From NCBI GenBank assembly GCA_019614645.1, contig JABWDB010000006.1:6448001-6512000 (forward strand): a stretch of 64,000 nt of DNA, given 5' to 3'. Under the pieces are notes generated by a model, which saw only the letters and a program-made list of their open reading frames with translations, was not told the DNA's origin and made no database searches. Below are positions 47,715 through 59,838 of this stretch, piece after piece; positions within the stretch are counted from its first letter, which is position 1; every line of letters begins with the position of its first letter. The translations under genes and the position numbers were made by a program. Source of the stretch: Stratiolaelaps scimitus. Lineage: Eukaryota > Arthropoda > Arachnida > Mesostigmata > Laelapidae.

Positions 47715-50700
47715 TATTATCAATTAGTCTGCGTACGTGCACGTGTACAACGATCGAAATTAATACAATTCTACCAAAGACGAATTATTCAAATTCATCT
47801 GGCTGCATGTGGGATTTTGTCCTCCCGGCATCCGCTCAACCGCGATCAATCGATGCTATTGCATAATGGTTCTGAGAAGTTACACAGCCTAAATAAAAGA
47901 GGGGACGCCGTTCCTCCTACCGTTTCAATGTCACCCTCGCACACAGCTTGAGCGGCCTCCATCCTCCGACTGCGCGCTCAGCTTGGATTACTCGTTACAA
48001 CTGAGTAGCTGTTGTAGCAGTCGCGGTCGTAGAGAAATACTGTTGGCTTCTTCCGCTGTATGAAATGAGCGTTCATAGGAGCTGAACCGCGGGGGTGGAT
48101 GTAGCAGCTGGATAAACTATTAAGGTGCTGCGGATGACGTCAAGTCTACTGACTGCCAAGACGTAGCCAGGCAGGTTTGCTTGTGGGTGACCTTTCCTTC
48201 CCACCTCGCTGAATGTGTAGGCCAGCGAGGCCTGGCCCTGTAACGAAATCCTGGCCTCGCGCCGTTGTCGTACGAAAGGCGAAGGAATGTCAGTGGAAGC
48301 GCCGTCCATCACAAGGAGCCGCAGATGGTGTAAACGGTGAGCTTCAGGAGGGGCCTGCTCGCGCGACACCAATCGACGTCAGCGGTCAACGTAGCCGGCC
48401 TCGGGCCTGCTTTCCGCTGGCCGCTTGGGCCTGTCGTTGCCGCTCCCGCCACATGATGCTCGGCCTGCGTCCGCATACCGAACAGTTCAGCGCTCGGACC
48501 TCATCTCAAGAGCCTGCCGTGAGCTTAGCTACAGTAAATTTACGATCACCTCCTTGGGTACCTCGACCACGGCCGCCGCCGCCGCTGCCGCCACTGCTAC
48601 TCTCTATGGTGCCCTGTAAATGCAAGGGCCTTGGCTTAGAAGAAGCCAGATGGTCAGAGTTCGACCTCGGCATACCATCGTATAATAATATATTCAGGTA
48701 CACGAAGTATTTATCGGACATACACACACACACACACACTCACATATATATACATTTATATATATATATATCTTTAACTCGAATATAAAAAAATCGTTTA
48801 CTTAAGTGATAAATTAACACTCCCAGTTACGATAGAAGAAATACACTCAATATGAGAAGAATTTGCATAGAAATTTACATTGGTATCCATATAAGCGCTA
48901 AATAAAACGATAATCTCATTTAAGTATTCTCGTTTGCTTCACTTCATTGTACGACCTGTACCTCACTGACATTTCGTGTGTAGCTGTATTTTGCCCGTAG
49001 TGAGAAGTAACCGTATCTGGATTAACCCGGGTAAGTCCGTATAATACCCGTAAGAAAAAGAAAAACGCCCTCTCGCATTGTTACCTGTGGCAAATCGAAT
49101 CCAAGACTTGGCTAAATGACATTCAATAAAAGCTTATATTCGTTTTTGTTTTTAGGTAGATACATATATAAGCTTCATATATCAATAGAATAATGTACCT
49201 AGATATGAAAATCCTTACGAAGAGACAGAGGCGGATGGTGAGGACGACACAGAATTTGCATCCGCCACCTCCGACACCGCGAAGGTAGAGACTCAGCTAG
49301 AGACTGACACGATGGCTCCTCGAAGCAATACTAGAGAGCGATACCGAGGCCTGCCATCGGAGGACAGCTGGTGGTCAGCTTATGAGAAAAAAGTTACCTG
49401 CACATTTATAATTATTTCTACTCTCGAACCCTGAATGCACTTTCCGAAGGTGCAATAAACCCTGTCCCCTTCAGCTGGATCATGTCCGTGAACAAAATGC
49501 TGCTGGTCCACCTTCAGACATCCATCCTGATGCCTTGAACCATCATACAACTAATATAATATAGACGTTAATTAAACGCATCATACAAAATATACTGTTT
49601 ACCTTTCCAATGTTTAGTTTGGTGACTTCCAATGACTGCGAATCGTTTCTCATCCGACGAGTGCGAAACTTACAAACTCGCCTTTCCTGGGTATGCATAA
49701 ATAAGTGTTCGAGCGAGCTGCTCTATCCACTCGTGCACACGCGTTCCGCAAGCGTTGCAGATTCATCGCACGGATAGTGCCAATTTGCAATTCCAATGTA
49801 TTATATCCTGTATAAACTTCAAAGCCGTCAGATGGTGCAGCGGAGACCTGCCTTGCACTGTCGTCGTCTTCGAGTTGTGTCCATTTTCGTAATAGTTGTA
49901 AACGGTTTCCTCTGCTCTCGTCACGGTCGATTTTGCGGGACGCGGCCGCTAGACGTCCGCTACATGAAGACCGCCATGCTCAGTTGATACTGACACTAGG
50001 AGGGGAGTCGGGAAGCGCGGCAGTCGTCGCGAACTGTGCTCGAAAAGTGCAGAGGCACCTGTACACATTCTCGCAGATAAATCTATCGCAGTGACTACAT
50101 TCACACGCCCATGGACGCCACACCGGCTGACGTTGCCAGCCACTCCGTACAGTGCCTAGCAGGCTATCGCCCCTGTTCGGCCATCTTCATTTTCAAATCT
50201 CGTAATGCGTCGAAGCGCAAAAGTGCACCAAAATTCAAACTAGAATTTCCGTCACATCACGGTACTCGGCCCCTTCCCCCGTAGTACCGCACTTGGGCCC
50301 AACCTTAGCGGGCCCCAACTCGGCCTAACACAAGCTGGATCCACGTTGCCACTGGCCATCCCGCTGAGATGGCACGGAACGGCCCAGACCAGCAAACGAG
50401 CCAGCGACTACGGCTACCCCCGGGGCAGTGCAGCCACAGAAGCTACACGAAGAGAGGTTCCTTCCACTACCGCTCCTTTTCTACTGTAGCTGGGCCAGTA
50501 GCACGGGCAAGCAGCAAGGAAGACATGAATATATTTGCCCATCGCAAGAAACTTGTGCTGATGCGATCGAAATGCTTTGTGAATACGAAATTAGTTGAAC
50601 GGCGAGGAAACGTCGGAGTGCGCATTCGTTTAAACGCAGTGCCTATCCCTACGGTGCCCGGCAACCCCCAGAGCCTGGTTGTGAATGTGTGTGAACGTGA

Positions 50701-51772
50701 GTACGCACGTGTGTGTGTGTATGTATGTCGGTTTGGCGTAGGCTGCGGTGGCGGCCGCGAAAATGACTCGCCAAGTCGACATCGGGGGTGCATGAACGAC
50801 GACTGGGGGAGGGGGATGGGTGTCAATGGCGAGAAATGGTCTGCCCCGTTTCAAAAAGTACTCCGTCCGAAATAGCTCGGAAGGACTCCTTGGAAAATAG
50901 GCACTGAGCGCGAACTGGACGAGCAAGGCCGGCCAGCCAGGGCTAGTGTCGGCCACATAATTCGATTCTGATCAGATGAGTAAAGGAACAGGGTGGCGGA
51001 GAAGCTCAACGATGGATATGGTAGCAAAAGAATGGTAGCAAAAGAAAAGGAAGATGTAAGGCCTTTGAAACTGAACAACGAAGCTCAGACCTCGTCCGAA
51101 AATGGTGCTATCGGTGCTATCAAGAAGGGAGGTCCGACAGCTCAGAAATCCCAGCTGGCCAACAAACACCAAACAACAAACAGCAGCAGCAACAACAACA
51201 ACGGAAGCAATTAACAGCTCAAGTGTAAACGACAGATTGAGCTAAGTCATTTTAGGTATTCCTTTGTCCAAACACAGACATTAACTATATATGGAGTGGC
51301 AGAATCTACCCCAATTATTATTGTCAATATGCATAAATATACTGTCTGCATGACGACATTTATTTGTATTCTAAACAGACAATAGCAGCATGCGAAATAC
51401 CTGGAGAAATTTTGGAGACCTTTAATGGTCACTGGGGTATGATTCTAAATAATATTAAAGTGTTATGGAGTAGCGCTTGATACACATGGCCATGATCGAG
51501 CGGAAACGTGCGAACCCATACCTGAAGCGCACTTACTAAATAGTTTCTTATTTTCGAGGACTACTATTTTGATGAAAAAGGTCCTATTTTAGTTAAACTA
51601 TATCTCCCACCTCGATTTCTGTATCCTATCGAAATTCAGGTGATCGTCAAAACCATGAGCAACTTAAGATGATTTATATTTCTACCATCGGATATCGTAC
51701 CCAGGACTTTTACCCATCGGCGTTTGAGACCATCGGAGCGTTTACTCTCCGGCGACCATCGAGCAGTGAAAA
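47715..51772. other. Non-coding or UTR-like stretch with GC-rich island
   Basis: The 48.0-48.65 kb part is GC- and CpG-rich. It holds a 191-codon plus-strand frame that runs into (CA)n/(TA)n repeats at 48720-48771, and overlapping minus-strand frames, so neither can be called. A second mildly GC-rich part at 50.28-50.87 kb contains (TG)n near 50708. The remainder is A/T-rich and featureless. Confidence 0.4.
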
Positions 51773-51826
51773 GTTTTATAGGGGCTTCCAGTTTTACAGG
51801 AGATCACAATTTTATAGGGGTCTCCA
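51773..51826. repeat. Three 18-bp tandem units
   Basis: GTTTTATAGGGGCTTCCA, GTTTTACAGGAGATCACA and ATTTTATAGGGGTCTCCA stand head to tail at 51773, 51791 and 51809. On the minus strand they begin at the 3' end of the open frame described at 51812-52090. Confidence 0.75.
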
Positions 51827-52090
51827 GAATGCTGCTAAAAGGCCTGCGCAGTTAGCCTTTATCCCTGTTCTGTTGGGTAAGCGACCTATATGGTGCTTCC
51901 AGGCAACGTCAATCGCTTTCTCCACCGCTTCAAGGGAAACGCTCCTCGTATCAGGAAAGACGAGTCTCAGTGAGTCATCGACAGCATTCCACACCATTTT
52001 CCCGGCCTGAGGTCCCTGTTTGATAGCAGCAGCTGCAGCACCAGGATCGCATTTAATCTCTGTATTGCTCTTGCTCTTTTTGCTTTGACA
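51812..52090 (-). other. Coding-like open frame, unrecognised
   Basis: A 92-codon minus-strand frame runs from a stop at about 52091 to TAA at 51812-51814. It includes GKMVWNAVDDSLRLVFPDTR and SVSLEAVEKAIDVAWKHH. Composition is protein-like, with a helical, alternating charge pattern. The spacing of the AW and the later NCAG loosely recalls the end of pogo/Tigger transposases, but this is not firm. There is only one internal ATG (51997) and no convincing acceptor upstream. It could be a final exon or a transposon remnant. Confidence 0.3.
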
Positions 52091-55000
52091 TTATCTACCC
52101 AATGTGGCAATTCCGTTTATGTCCAAGAGCGAATGGAGTCATGATCGAATTCAATTGGATTGCCTGTGGCTTCCGACCCGACAACAGTAATGACTCGCCA
52201 CCAACTGAACAATAGATGCGGTGCATTAATGATGTGTTGGTCATTATTTCCGCTAGAGGAAACGTTTACCGCGTTCATTCCAGACGAAGCAGCGACTTGT
52301 TGCTTCGTCTCGCGAACCATACGACAGTCCTTTTTATAGGGAGGACTTGTTCTCGTAGTCGTCATGATCATTCTGGAAAGGGGTTCGCATTAACATATCC
52401 GCGTGCAAAACCCCCGATGAGTAAGGAGGCTTGGGTATTCATTTGATCAGCTGCAAACCTTGTCCTCCCAGACTTCATACCATTACCAGATTCAACAGAA
52501 AGCTTGGCAACTGGCCCACTTTCACATGAGCACGAAGGTCTGTTTGTTGGATGAAGGTAAGAAATAGCGGCGAACTCCTACACTAGCCACCAAAGAGAAA
52601 ACCTTTTCAACGGGAGTGCAATGGGATCAGCTGCCACAATTGGGGTAGCAGGCTCTGCTGGGGTCACCCCTAGCTTCAAACAGAGCCCGTCTCAAAGCAG
52701 TGTCAAGTAACGGGGACAGTAAATGGCTGGAGGCTCCCCCATCGGGAACCAACAGATAACAACAGATGCTCTGGTGTGCATAGGTGGTTTCTGTCTGGGA
52801 GTGAAAATAATGACGCGCCACACTTACGAATTGCAGAGCCGAAGTGAGTCGTCTTGGGTTCCTCTTCACGGTTTGTTTTGCCTAAGAAGTCGGGATAGCC
52901 TTAGCCGTCATACTCAGGCCAACAATACCAATAAACGTGCACTTAGGACGGCACACATGTCGCGCATCAAGATACCCGCGCCCTTTATAAGAAATGATGA
53001 AACGCTGTTCGATGGGCTTACGCTCGTGCCTTTCGGCCTCATGCCTTGTCAGGCCTAGACGAGACAGTGATCGATACGCTACCTATTTGATAGGTGTCGA
53101 AAGATACTACGCATCCACTGGTCCGCAATTATGCTAGTAGAAAAGCTCAAGACACGCCAGTATGAAAAGCTGGATCACGCGGATACAAATTCTTGCTTCT
53201 AGCGTTCGAGACTTTAGGTGGTCCGGGGCCAGTCACATGAAAATGACTGAAAAAGCTACAGTGGTCAAAATGGCTAGGAAAGGTTACAGGCATACCTTCG
53301 CATATTGAACTGTCTCTGGATCTGCAACGCGAAACCGCAGTTCTAGTAAATCCGGTTTATTTACGTATGCATTAATACAGAGCTGGTCGGTTCGCAATAT
53401 CTCTTGTTGAGCCAACAAATACTGTTCCTGAGGTCTCGAAATAAATATTGTTATTCCGTAATTTATAAACTAAACACTAAATAAATATGAACAGTGTTTG
53501 CTTTAAAAAAAAAACAGAAATGAAGGGTATTAAATTAGTCTGTTCAGTACATCACCCTCAGTCATGGCTCGCATTTATTTATACTCTCCACAAATTGTCG
53601 TGCACAATTTCCGCTCTCAGCCGCCATGATCAAATCAATATATACCGATATGCACATCTGCGACAGATTCGAAGTGCGCTCGCAGAACTGAAGTATCTAA
53701 CATCGTGTGTTTGTGTGTAGGTGTGTGGATTGCACCATTGTGTCGAACCTCTTTACAATCATCGCTAGCAACAGAGGCAACGGCGGCAGGCTGTATAGAG
53801 AACCTGATAAGCTGTACTTCTTGCTGCGATGCTATCATCTTGGGCAGCATTCAACCTTTTTTTAGGAGGCGAGATGCTGCTGGAGAGACAGGAAGCGGAG
53901 GGCCTTGCGTAGGCGGGGTGGCAGAGATTCAACGGGAGTCCTCCTCGTGTGCTCTGCAGAACACCGCCCGCGTCTTCGCTAGTCCACGAGGTCGCACTCC
54001 GAGAATGAATCCTCATTCCGAATTCATGGCTCCGCTAGCCAAAGTCAATTCACACCGTCTCATTTGCATGACGTCGTAAAATTCGAGAGGAGTTTACACC
54101 CACTGGCAAGTCACGATCTTTTTTGCCGATATACCCTGGTGAGTTCACATAGGACGTATGTTAAAGTCACGACACCGATCTAATAGTTATTTGATATCTC
54201 CGTACAGCATTGACCTCGGCCGTGCACACATATGGCCATTGTTCGGCGTTCGCAGATGGATGCTGAACTTATTTGGATTGTTCTGCGGGTTGTTGGTTCA
54301 TTATAAGCGAACTTCTGAATATTCAGTGTACCCAGTACATTTGAAGGGTATAAAAAGCGTAACCGGTTATTTCATGTGTGCCTCAGTGCGTGTACTCCGA
54401 TTTCGTTGTTTAACATTGAATTTTAGATAATCGATTGTCAGCGTTGTGAGAACGTTGAATTGTAGAGGTTCAAGGTTGTCTCAAAGCGTCGCTACTATCG
54501 ATGCAGAATATTTCCTTATAGCAGCTCCACTGGCTCGTTTTTTCGATCCGAATTAGTGCAACTCCTCCTATATGGCTCAGTAGATCAGCTTGACTTACAT
54601 TATACTTCAAGTTGGGCCTCATCAGACACTCGAATGTCGCAACGCCAAAGCCCAGTATAAGCGAGTCTTCCGAAGTACAAATCATATCAAATTCCATTAT
54701 TGCCAAAGACAGAAGGAACTTACGAACGTAGAAAAATCATCATCATCATCATCATCGTGTACCTGCGTAAGCCGAGCGTGCGGCTTACGTACAACATGAA
54801 ACCAGTTGGACAAGCTCTTGGGAAAATGGACCATTCTGAAATTGGTTTCCGGGGCCTCGACTTCAATTAGGGCAGCCAGTATGCAGTAGTACAGGCGAAC
54901 TGCTCGGATGATCGAGAAAAAATAGAAAGAAAAAAAATCTCCGACCACCCAGCGGCACCGGACCAACGCTAATGAGGTGAGGTTGAGCTGGAATACTTCA

Positions 55001-55263
55001 CCTTATTATTTCTCGTTTGAGTATCGGAAATCGAATCCAAGCTATTTTCTGCGCACCCGATTCAGAGCACTGTTCACCCTGCAACTAGTGAATGAGACCC
55101 ACTGAAGTTAGTTACTTCTACCGCTGAATAAGGGAATGGGTAATCATTTAGTAAATGATGTTCTTTCGAAGCTTGGGTTCTGAAGCGTCTTCCTGTATTA
55201 TAATACATACGGTGTGCTAGGACTTCACGGCTTTCAATTGCCTTTGATTTTCCCATATCTCTC

Positions 55264-55315
<52 letters not shown>

Positions 55316-56138
55316 GTATATCTATATATATATAGCATTGTGCGAGTGAATTAGACGTTCTCCGTAAGGACATTGTGTAGAGGGGAACATCCGGTTTTCC
55401 ACCAGATCGATGCCCTGTAGTATGCATCGAAGATTCTAAAGTCGATTCTACGATTCGCATGCAAATGCAGGCATATTTTGCTTTAACATTGCGCGCCTAT
55501 CGATTGCTCCGTAAATCGATTTCCGGGTAGGGGTAAGCCAGACGCTGTTTGAGTCCTGTAAATGCGTTACGAACAGCGGAACAGATAACGTTTGGTGGAT
55601 TACTACGAACGTATACCAATTCAATGAAGGTGTTTGATCACGGTCGTGGAGGCCACTTCGTATATTCGACTTGTGTCAGATTTTTAAAAGCATCCCAGCT
55701 TTTCAAAATGCTTTAAGCGTTCAGAAAGCTTCTACATACATTCTTGCGTATATTAGCCTAGGTTCAGTTCAACAGTTATACAACCATCGGAACTGCACTA
55801 GTGGCTAAGAGCTTCAGCAAAATGCGCTTCTCATGGCGTATTTTTGTGAAACCCCTTGCAGATGATTTCTGCAATAGCTTCAAATTAGTGTTATCGAGAG
55901 TCGAAATCTGTATATTAGGTAGTACCGTAAGTACTCAGCGATAGAATGGTCGAAGTTGTTCGGATTGACATTAGGTACAACTGAGGTTCCACTGTGGCCA
56001 ATTAATTATATTCTAACCATACGAATTAAATGAAATACAAAACATGATGACATCACTCATGAGCACGTACTACAAACAAATCTAAAATGCCTAACAGTAG
56101 AGTATAATAAAAATAATAATAATACTGATGGACGTCAC
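52091..56138. other. Non-coding stretch; microsatellites
   Basis: No gene is assigned. (ATC)n lies at 54737-54757, and (CT)n running into a long (TA)n tract lies at 55260-55334. Open frames at 52723-53058 (+), 53705-54079 (+) and 53765-54016 (-) overlap one another and lack motifs. Confidence 0.45.
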
Positions 56139-56311
56139 CTGTTCGCTTCGTATCAAAGGACAAACATAAGTATATGCTCCTGTGAAACTTTCCATGACGA
56201 TGATGCCAACAACAGTTCTCCACCTCCAGGTCTCCTGTCCTGGTTGTAGTGAGCCGTATCCAACAAGCCAAGACCTTTTGGCGTCTATTTCGGGAAAGAC
56301 AAGCCTCTTTT
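56139..56311 (-). CDS. Candidate exon, possibly membrane protein
   Basis: This 173-bp minus-strand block lies between an acceptor with a poor pyrimidine tract (CTTGCTACAG) and a good donor (GAACAG/GTGACG). The phase-1 frame is open for 57 codons. It reads KRLVFPEIDAKRSWLVGYGS and then a hydrophobic stretch, RTVVGIIVMESFTGAYTYV, which could be part of a membrane helix. It leaves in phase 0. The family is not recognised, and its entry phase does not match the exon candidate 246 bp upstream. Confidence 0.28.
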
Positions 56312-56556
56312 CTGTAGCAAGTCGTTCTCTCGCTCTGACTCCGGCAGAGTCCGGCGGGGCCGACTTCTCCCGACGTTAGTGGCCATTAAGATAAGACAAG
56401 ACCCACGATCTCATTACAACAAGTACTTGAGATGACACTTGCTTCCTTCCTTCTCTGTTAATGCACTTTGCTGGCGCAGAACAAACCTTTCACGAACGGG
56501 GAGACACGGAAGGCTGTGGCTGCTGCAATGGAAGCTGGTGACAGGACGACACTTAC

Positions 56557-56703
56557 CACATACTTTCCAGTATCCTGCAAGGAGTTCGCAACGTCGAGAT
56601 CAGAGCACGCCTCCTGGAAGATGACTGCATGTTCCAATCGTGTTGTGCCGCCAACTTTGGTCGGGTCTCTATTAAGGATGGAGTCGCATGCCACCACATT
56701 TGC
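56557..56703 (-). CDS. Candidate symmetric exon, unrecognised protein
   Basis: This block is exactly 49 codons (147 bp), phase 0 at both ends, on the minus strand. The donor is a perfect GTAAGT (ATGTG/GTAAGTG) and the acceptor is CATCTAACCAG with CTAAC just upstream. It encodes ANVVACDSILNRDPTKVGGT, then TRLEHAVIFQEACSDLDVAN and SLQDTGKYV. Composition is protein-like. The perfect donor and whole-codon length make it one of the better exon candidates here, but no domain is recognised. Confidence 0.4.
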
Positions 56704-59700
56704 CTGGTTAGATGATGTTTAGCATGTCCAGCGCGCTGGGAAGACAGCTAGCGATAAATAATAGCTCCCAAGTTGAGCTAGGGTCAGTTGGGTGAGACTA
56801 GCGAAGCGATGTGTTGGGTCCATCTGATACAAGACCATATTGAATGTTTTCAGATGACCTGATTCCATGGACGTTAAATGCTGGCTGGGAGTCGGCTTGA
56901 AAAATGTTGTTTAGGAAACTTGATTCAATTATATTGTATATCACTCGCATTTAGGATAAAGCACTTCATCACACCTGCCTGGCTCGTTTCCTGGGTCTCA
57001 TTTGCCTTACCTTTTTTGAGTTGGCTCCTGGCTGTTCCCTTAGGTGCTTAACCTTGGGCATCACTTAGCCTTATTTGCCACCAACTCCTAACTAGCGGTA
57101 TCAGCTGAGAAGAACTCTAGAACAAATTGCAAGTACAACAATGCTTCCATTAGGCTGTCTCAAGAAACGTGCTCGCATTTTAGATTGTCGACACTTTTGA
57201 ACTAAGCAAGCAGGAACAGCGACTCTGTTGGTATCGATTAGAGAAACCCTTGTGTGCTGTGGTAATACGCAACCACTCGATCCACCCGGATAACACCTTT
57301 GCTTGTGAACCTGCCTAAAAATGCGCAAAACATTTCAAATACAATTGTACGGCGGTGCAATTGTAAGCTGATGTTCGTCGTTGATTGTTACAGTTCGAAA
57401 CATTTTCACAAATAAGCCAAATACACCGTGACAATGATTACGACGATGATCACGATAAATCGTAAAAAGTGGCTAGCGAATCAAAGAATGGTAAATCCCT
57501 CTCGCCACCCCGCCACCGCGAACCACGGACGCGAATTGTGTGTTTCGCCGGGACCGGCCGTCGTAACTGAAACCGTAGCAACCCGAAGGGCGGAGGCGAG
57601 AACGATAGAATTGAACGTGAAGATTTCGAAGGGCTGTAAACTGGTTGTTTTTTTTGCTTTTGTTTCGCCTATCTCAACACCCGGTCCCGGCCCGGACGAC
57701 ACCGAGCTTTCTTTTGCTCCATGCCAGTGCCCATTCGATTTCGGCCCCGAGATGAGATCAAAAGTTCCACTGTCACCGAAGCGTGTCTGCCTCCGCTTTT
57801 GTCGCTGTCTGCTGGTGCTGCAGGTGCTGGCCCGTTCCATTTTATTTGATTTTTGCTTCATATGGGGAAACGCCGCTTCGAAGGCGCAGCAGAAGTTGTC
57901 TCTCATTCGCACACAGCGCCGCTCCTGCTCTGATGGCCTACCTGTTTAACACGGCTTTTACAGCCTGTCTCTTGAGATTTATTGTCAGCAAAGGCAGAGT
58001 GGTCCAGCATGATGGCGTTGGCTTGGAGCTCTGCTGAGTTTGCGCTTGTGTGAAACAATACTTTTCTCGGAGGCCGTCAGTAAAGTACGCAGGTGCAAGC
58101 GAGAGGGAGATACTGATGCGTTGACGGGCGATGAGACAGATAAATATTGTATACACCTTTCGCAGGTGTATACGACAGAAGTTTTCACCGCTATGATATG
58201 ACGTCATTGTGGCTATAAATCAACAACAGAAGCCGCTTGCTCAGCTGGCTACGACAAACTGCTGCGACTGTATAATGAATCGGTGTGTTCGTATATATAT
58301 ATAATATATATGTATATATATATATAATATATATATATTCAGTTCTAGAAATGCATCCTATCGAACTGTGATACACCAAATGGTAAGTGCCAAATTTGAT
58401 AGCTTGTGGGGATCCCCGAAGGAAGAGCAGGAGATTTCTGTGATGGCCAGTAGGTTCTGTTTACATTAGCTGAACAAAACTGCTGAGAAAAAAAAAATAT
58501 TTTTTTGTTTATATATGATTTGCATTCCATCCTTTTTCCATTGAGCGTTCTCTCCAGATATCGCAAACGTATTCCCGAGACTTCATCTCGAAGAAACGAG
58601 ACTTAAATAACCTCAATCGTGATGTTAATTAGTGGCGGCCTGATTAGGCTTGAGCTGTGTGTCTCGCAGTTCCCTTCGCTCGATTTCGATTCGTGGGATG
58701 TCAGCAATCAGCATAGCTCGAAGAGGCGTATCGCTATGACTCTAGCTGTGAGTGAAGCGTTCGACAACACGTGTCTTCGTTGAACTTTTCCAAGGACGGT
58801 TCTACTGCGTTCGATTTTACCCGCACAAACACTCCTGCCAGCCCTGCAGTAAGTAGCCGTATATTGGACTCAAGCTTCACTTTCAAACAAGTCCAACCGA
58901 CTATTTCATCGTGCGACGCGTTTCAGCACGAAACGCGAGTTTCGTCACCATTTCTTCACCGAACATCGGCACCCGGGGGGGGACCACCAAAGTGGGGCGG
59001 TTCGCTCTACTGTCGTTCAAACGCATGTGCGTCGAGAAGGTCATCTATGTATGATACATGACGTAAGAATCGCTATACAGTCACCGGCGAGCGTCAGAAC
59101 GCAAGAACGAAACAACGAATGAGCCTGATATCACTGGGAAGAGCACGATGGATCAGAAGGATCATTGGGAGCAGTTCCTCGCGCCAGCGTCGGCACCAGC
59201 ACTGCCTTCAATGGCTGCCTTTTCCAGCCGCGCGCTGTGCACTCGCAGGCGCAAGTGCTGGTGGTACATAGCTGCCGGATCTGAAATTATACGCTACTCT
59301 TCGTTCGCTCTCCCGTTGCACTTGATCCCCACCAGCCCAGTCCCTCTATTCGCCTTTCTCTCTCTCTCTCTCCATTCCTTTCCTTTCATTCTTCTTTTCC
59401 TTTATTTCCCTTTCTCTTTTTCCTCGTTCTAACGCCGTGCGTCGTTACCGCTGCGGCGGCCTCTATGCGGCTTCCAGCGCTCGCGGTGGCGAATCCCGCC
59501 GCATCCTCTAGTCCCCGTTGAGCATTAGCGCGCTCACGGTTGAGAGACTGAGGCTGGTAGAGAGCGCTGCAGAAGCGCATAAGGGAGAAGTACGAAAGAT
59601 AGGGGCGGTAGCGGTCCGGAGGTTCGGGGGTTGGAAAGAGCGATGGAAGACGGAGGACGAAGACGGACGGACCGACAGACGAAGCAGCGGGCGGACGTTG

Positions 59701-59778
59701 CTTTCTGCTGCCACATGGCTGAGGCTGCTGCAATAGCCGACGAGCCATGGAAACGATCGATTCCCCTTTGCCTTACAG
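56704..59778. other. Non-coding or UTR-like stretch
   Basis: The 57.48-57.95 kb part is GC-rich with long frames on both strands (173 codons plus, 143 codons minus); neither has a motif. Imperfect TA palindromes lie at about 58293-58340, followed by an A/T homopolymer region near 58490. The 59.1-59.75 kb part is CpG-rich with a C/T-rich tract at 59340-59425. Confidence 0.4.
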
Positions 59779-59838
59779 GCCCTGTATGACGATGCCTATG
59801 AACGGGATGGGCATGCCTGGAACACTGCAGAGTGGAGG
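59779..59838 (+). CDS. Candidate 60-bp exon
   Basis: A strong acceptor (TTCCCCTTTGCCTTACAG) and a strong donor (AGG/GTAAGG) bracket exactly 60 bp. Two frames are open. One gives MTMPMNGMGMPGTLQSG, a Met/Gly/Pro run of the kind seen in transcription-factor or RNA-binding linkers, and meets a TAA just past the donor. The other gives DDAYERDGHAWNTAEW. It lies in a GC-rich region that may belong to the same gene. The product is unknown. Confidence 0.3.

Noticed and set aside
48213..48788. A 191-codon plus-strand frame
   Set aside because: It runs through (CA)n and (TA)n microsatellites at its end and contains poly-Pro low complexity; a minus-strand frame overlaps its start.
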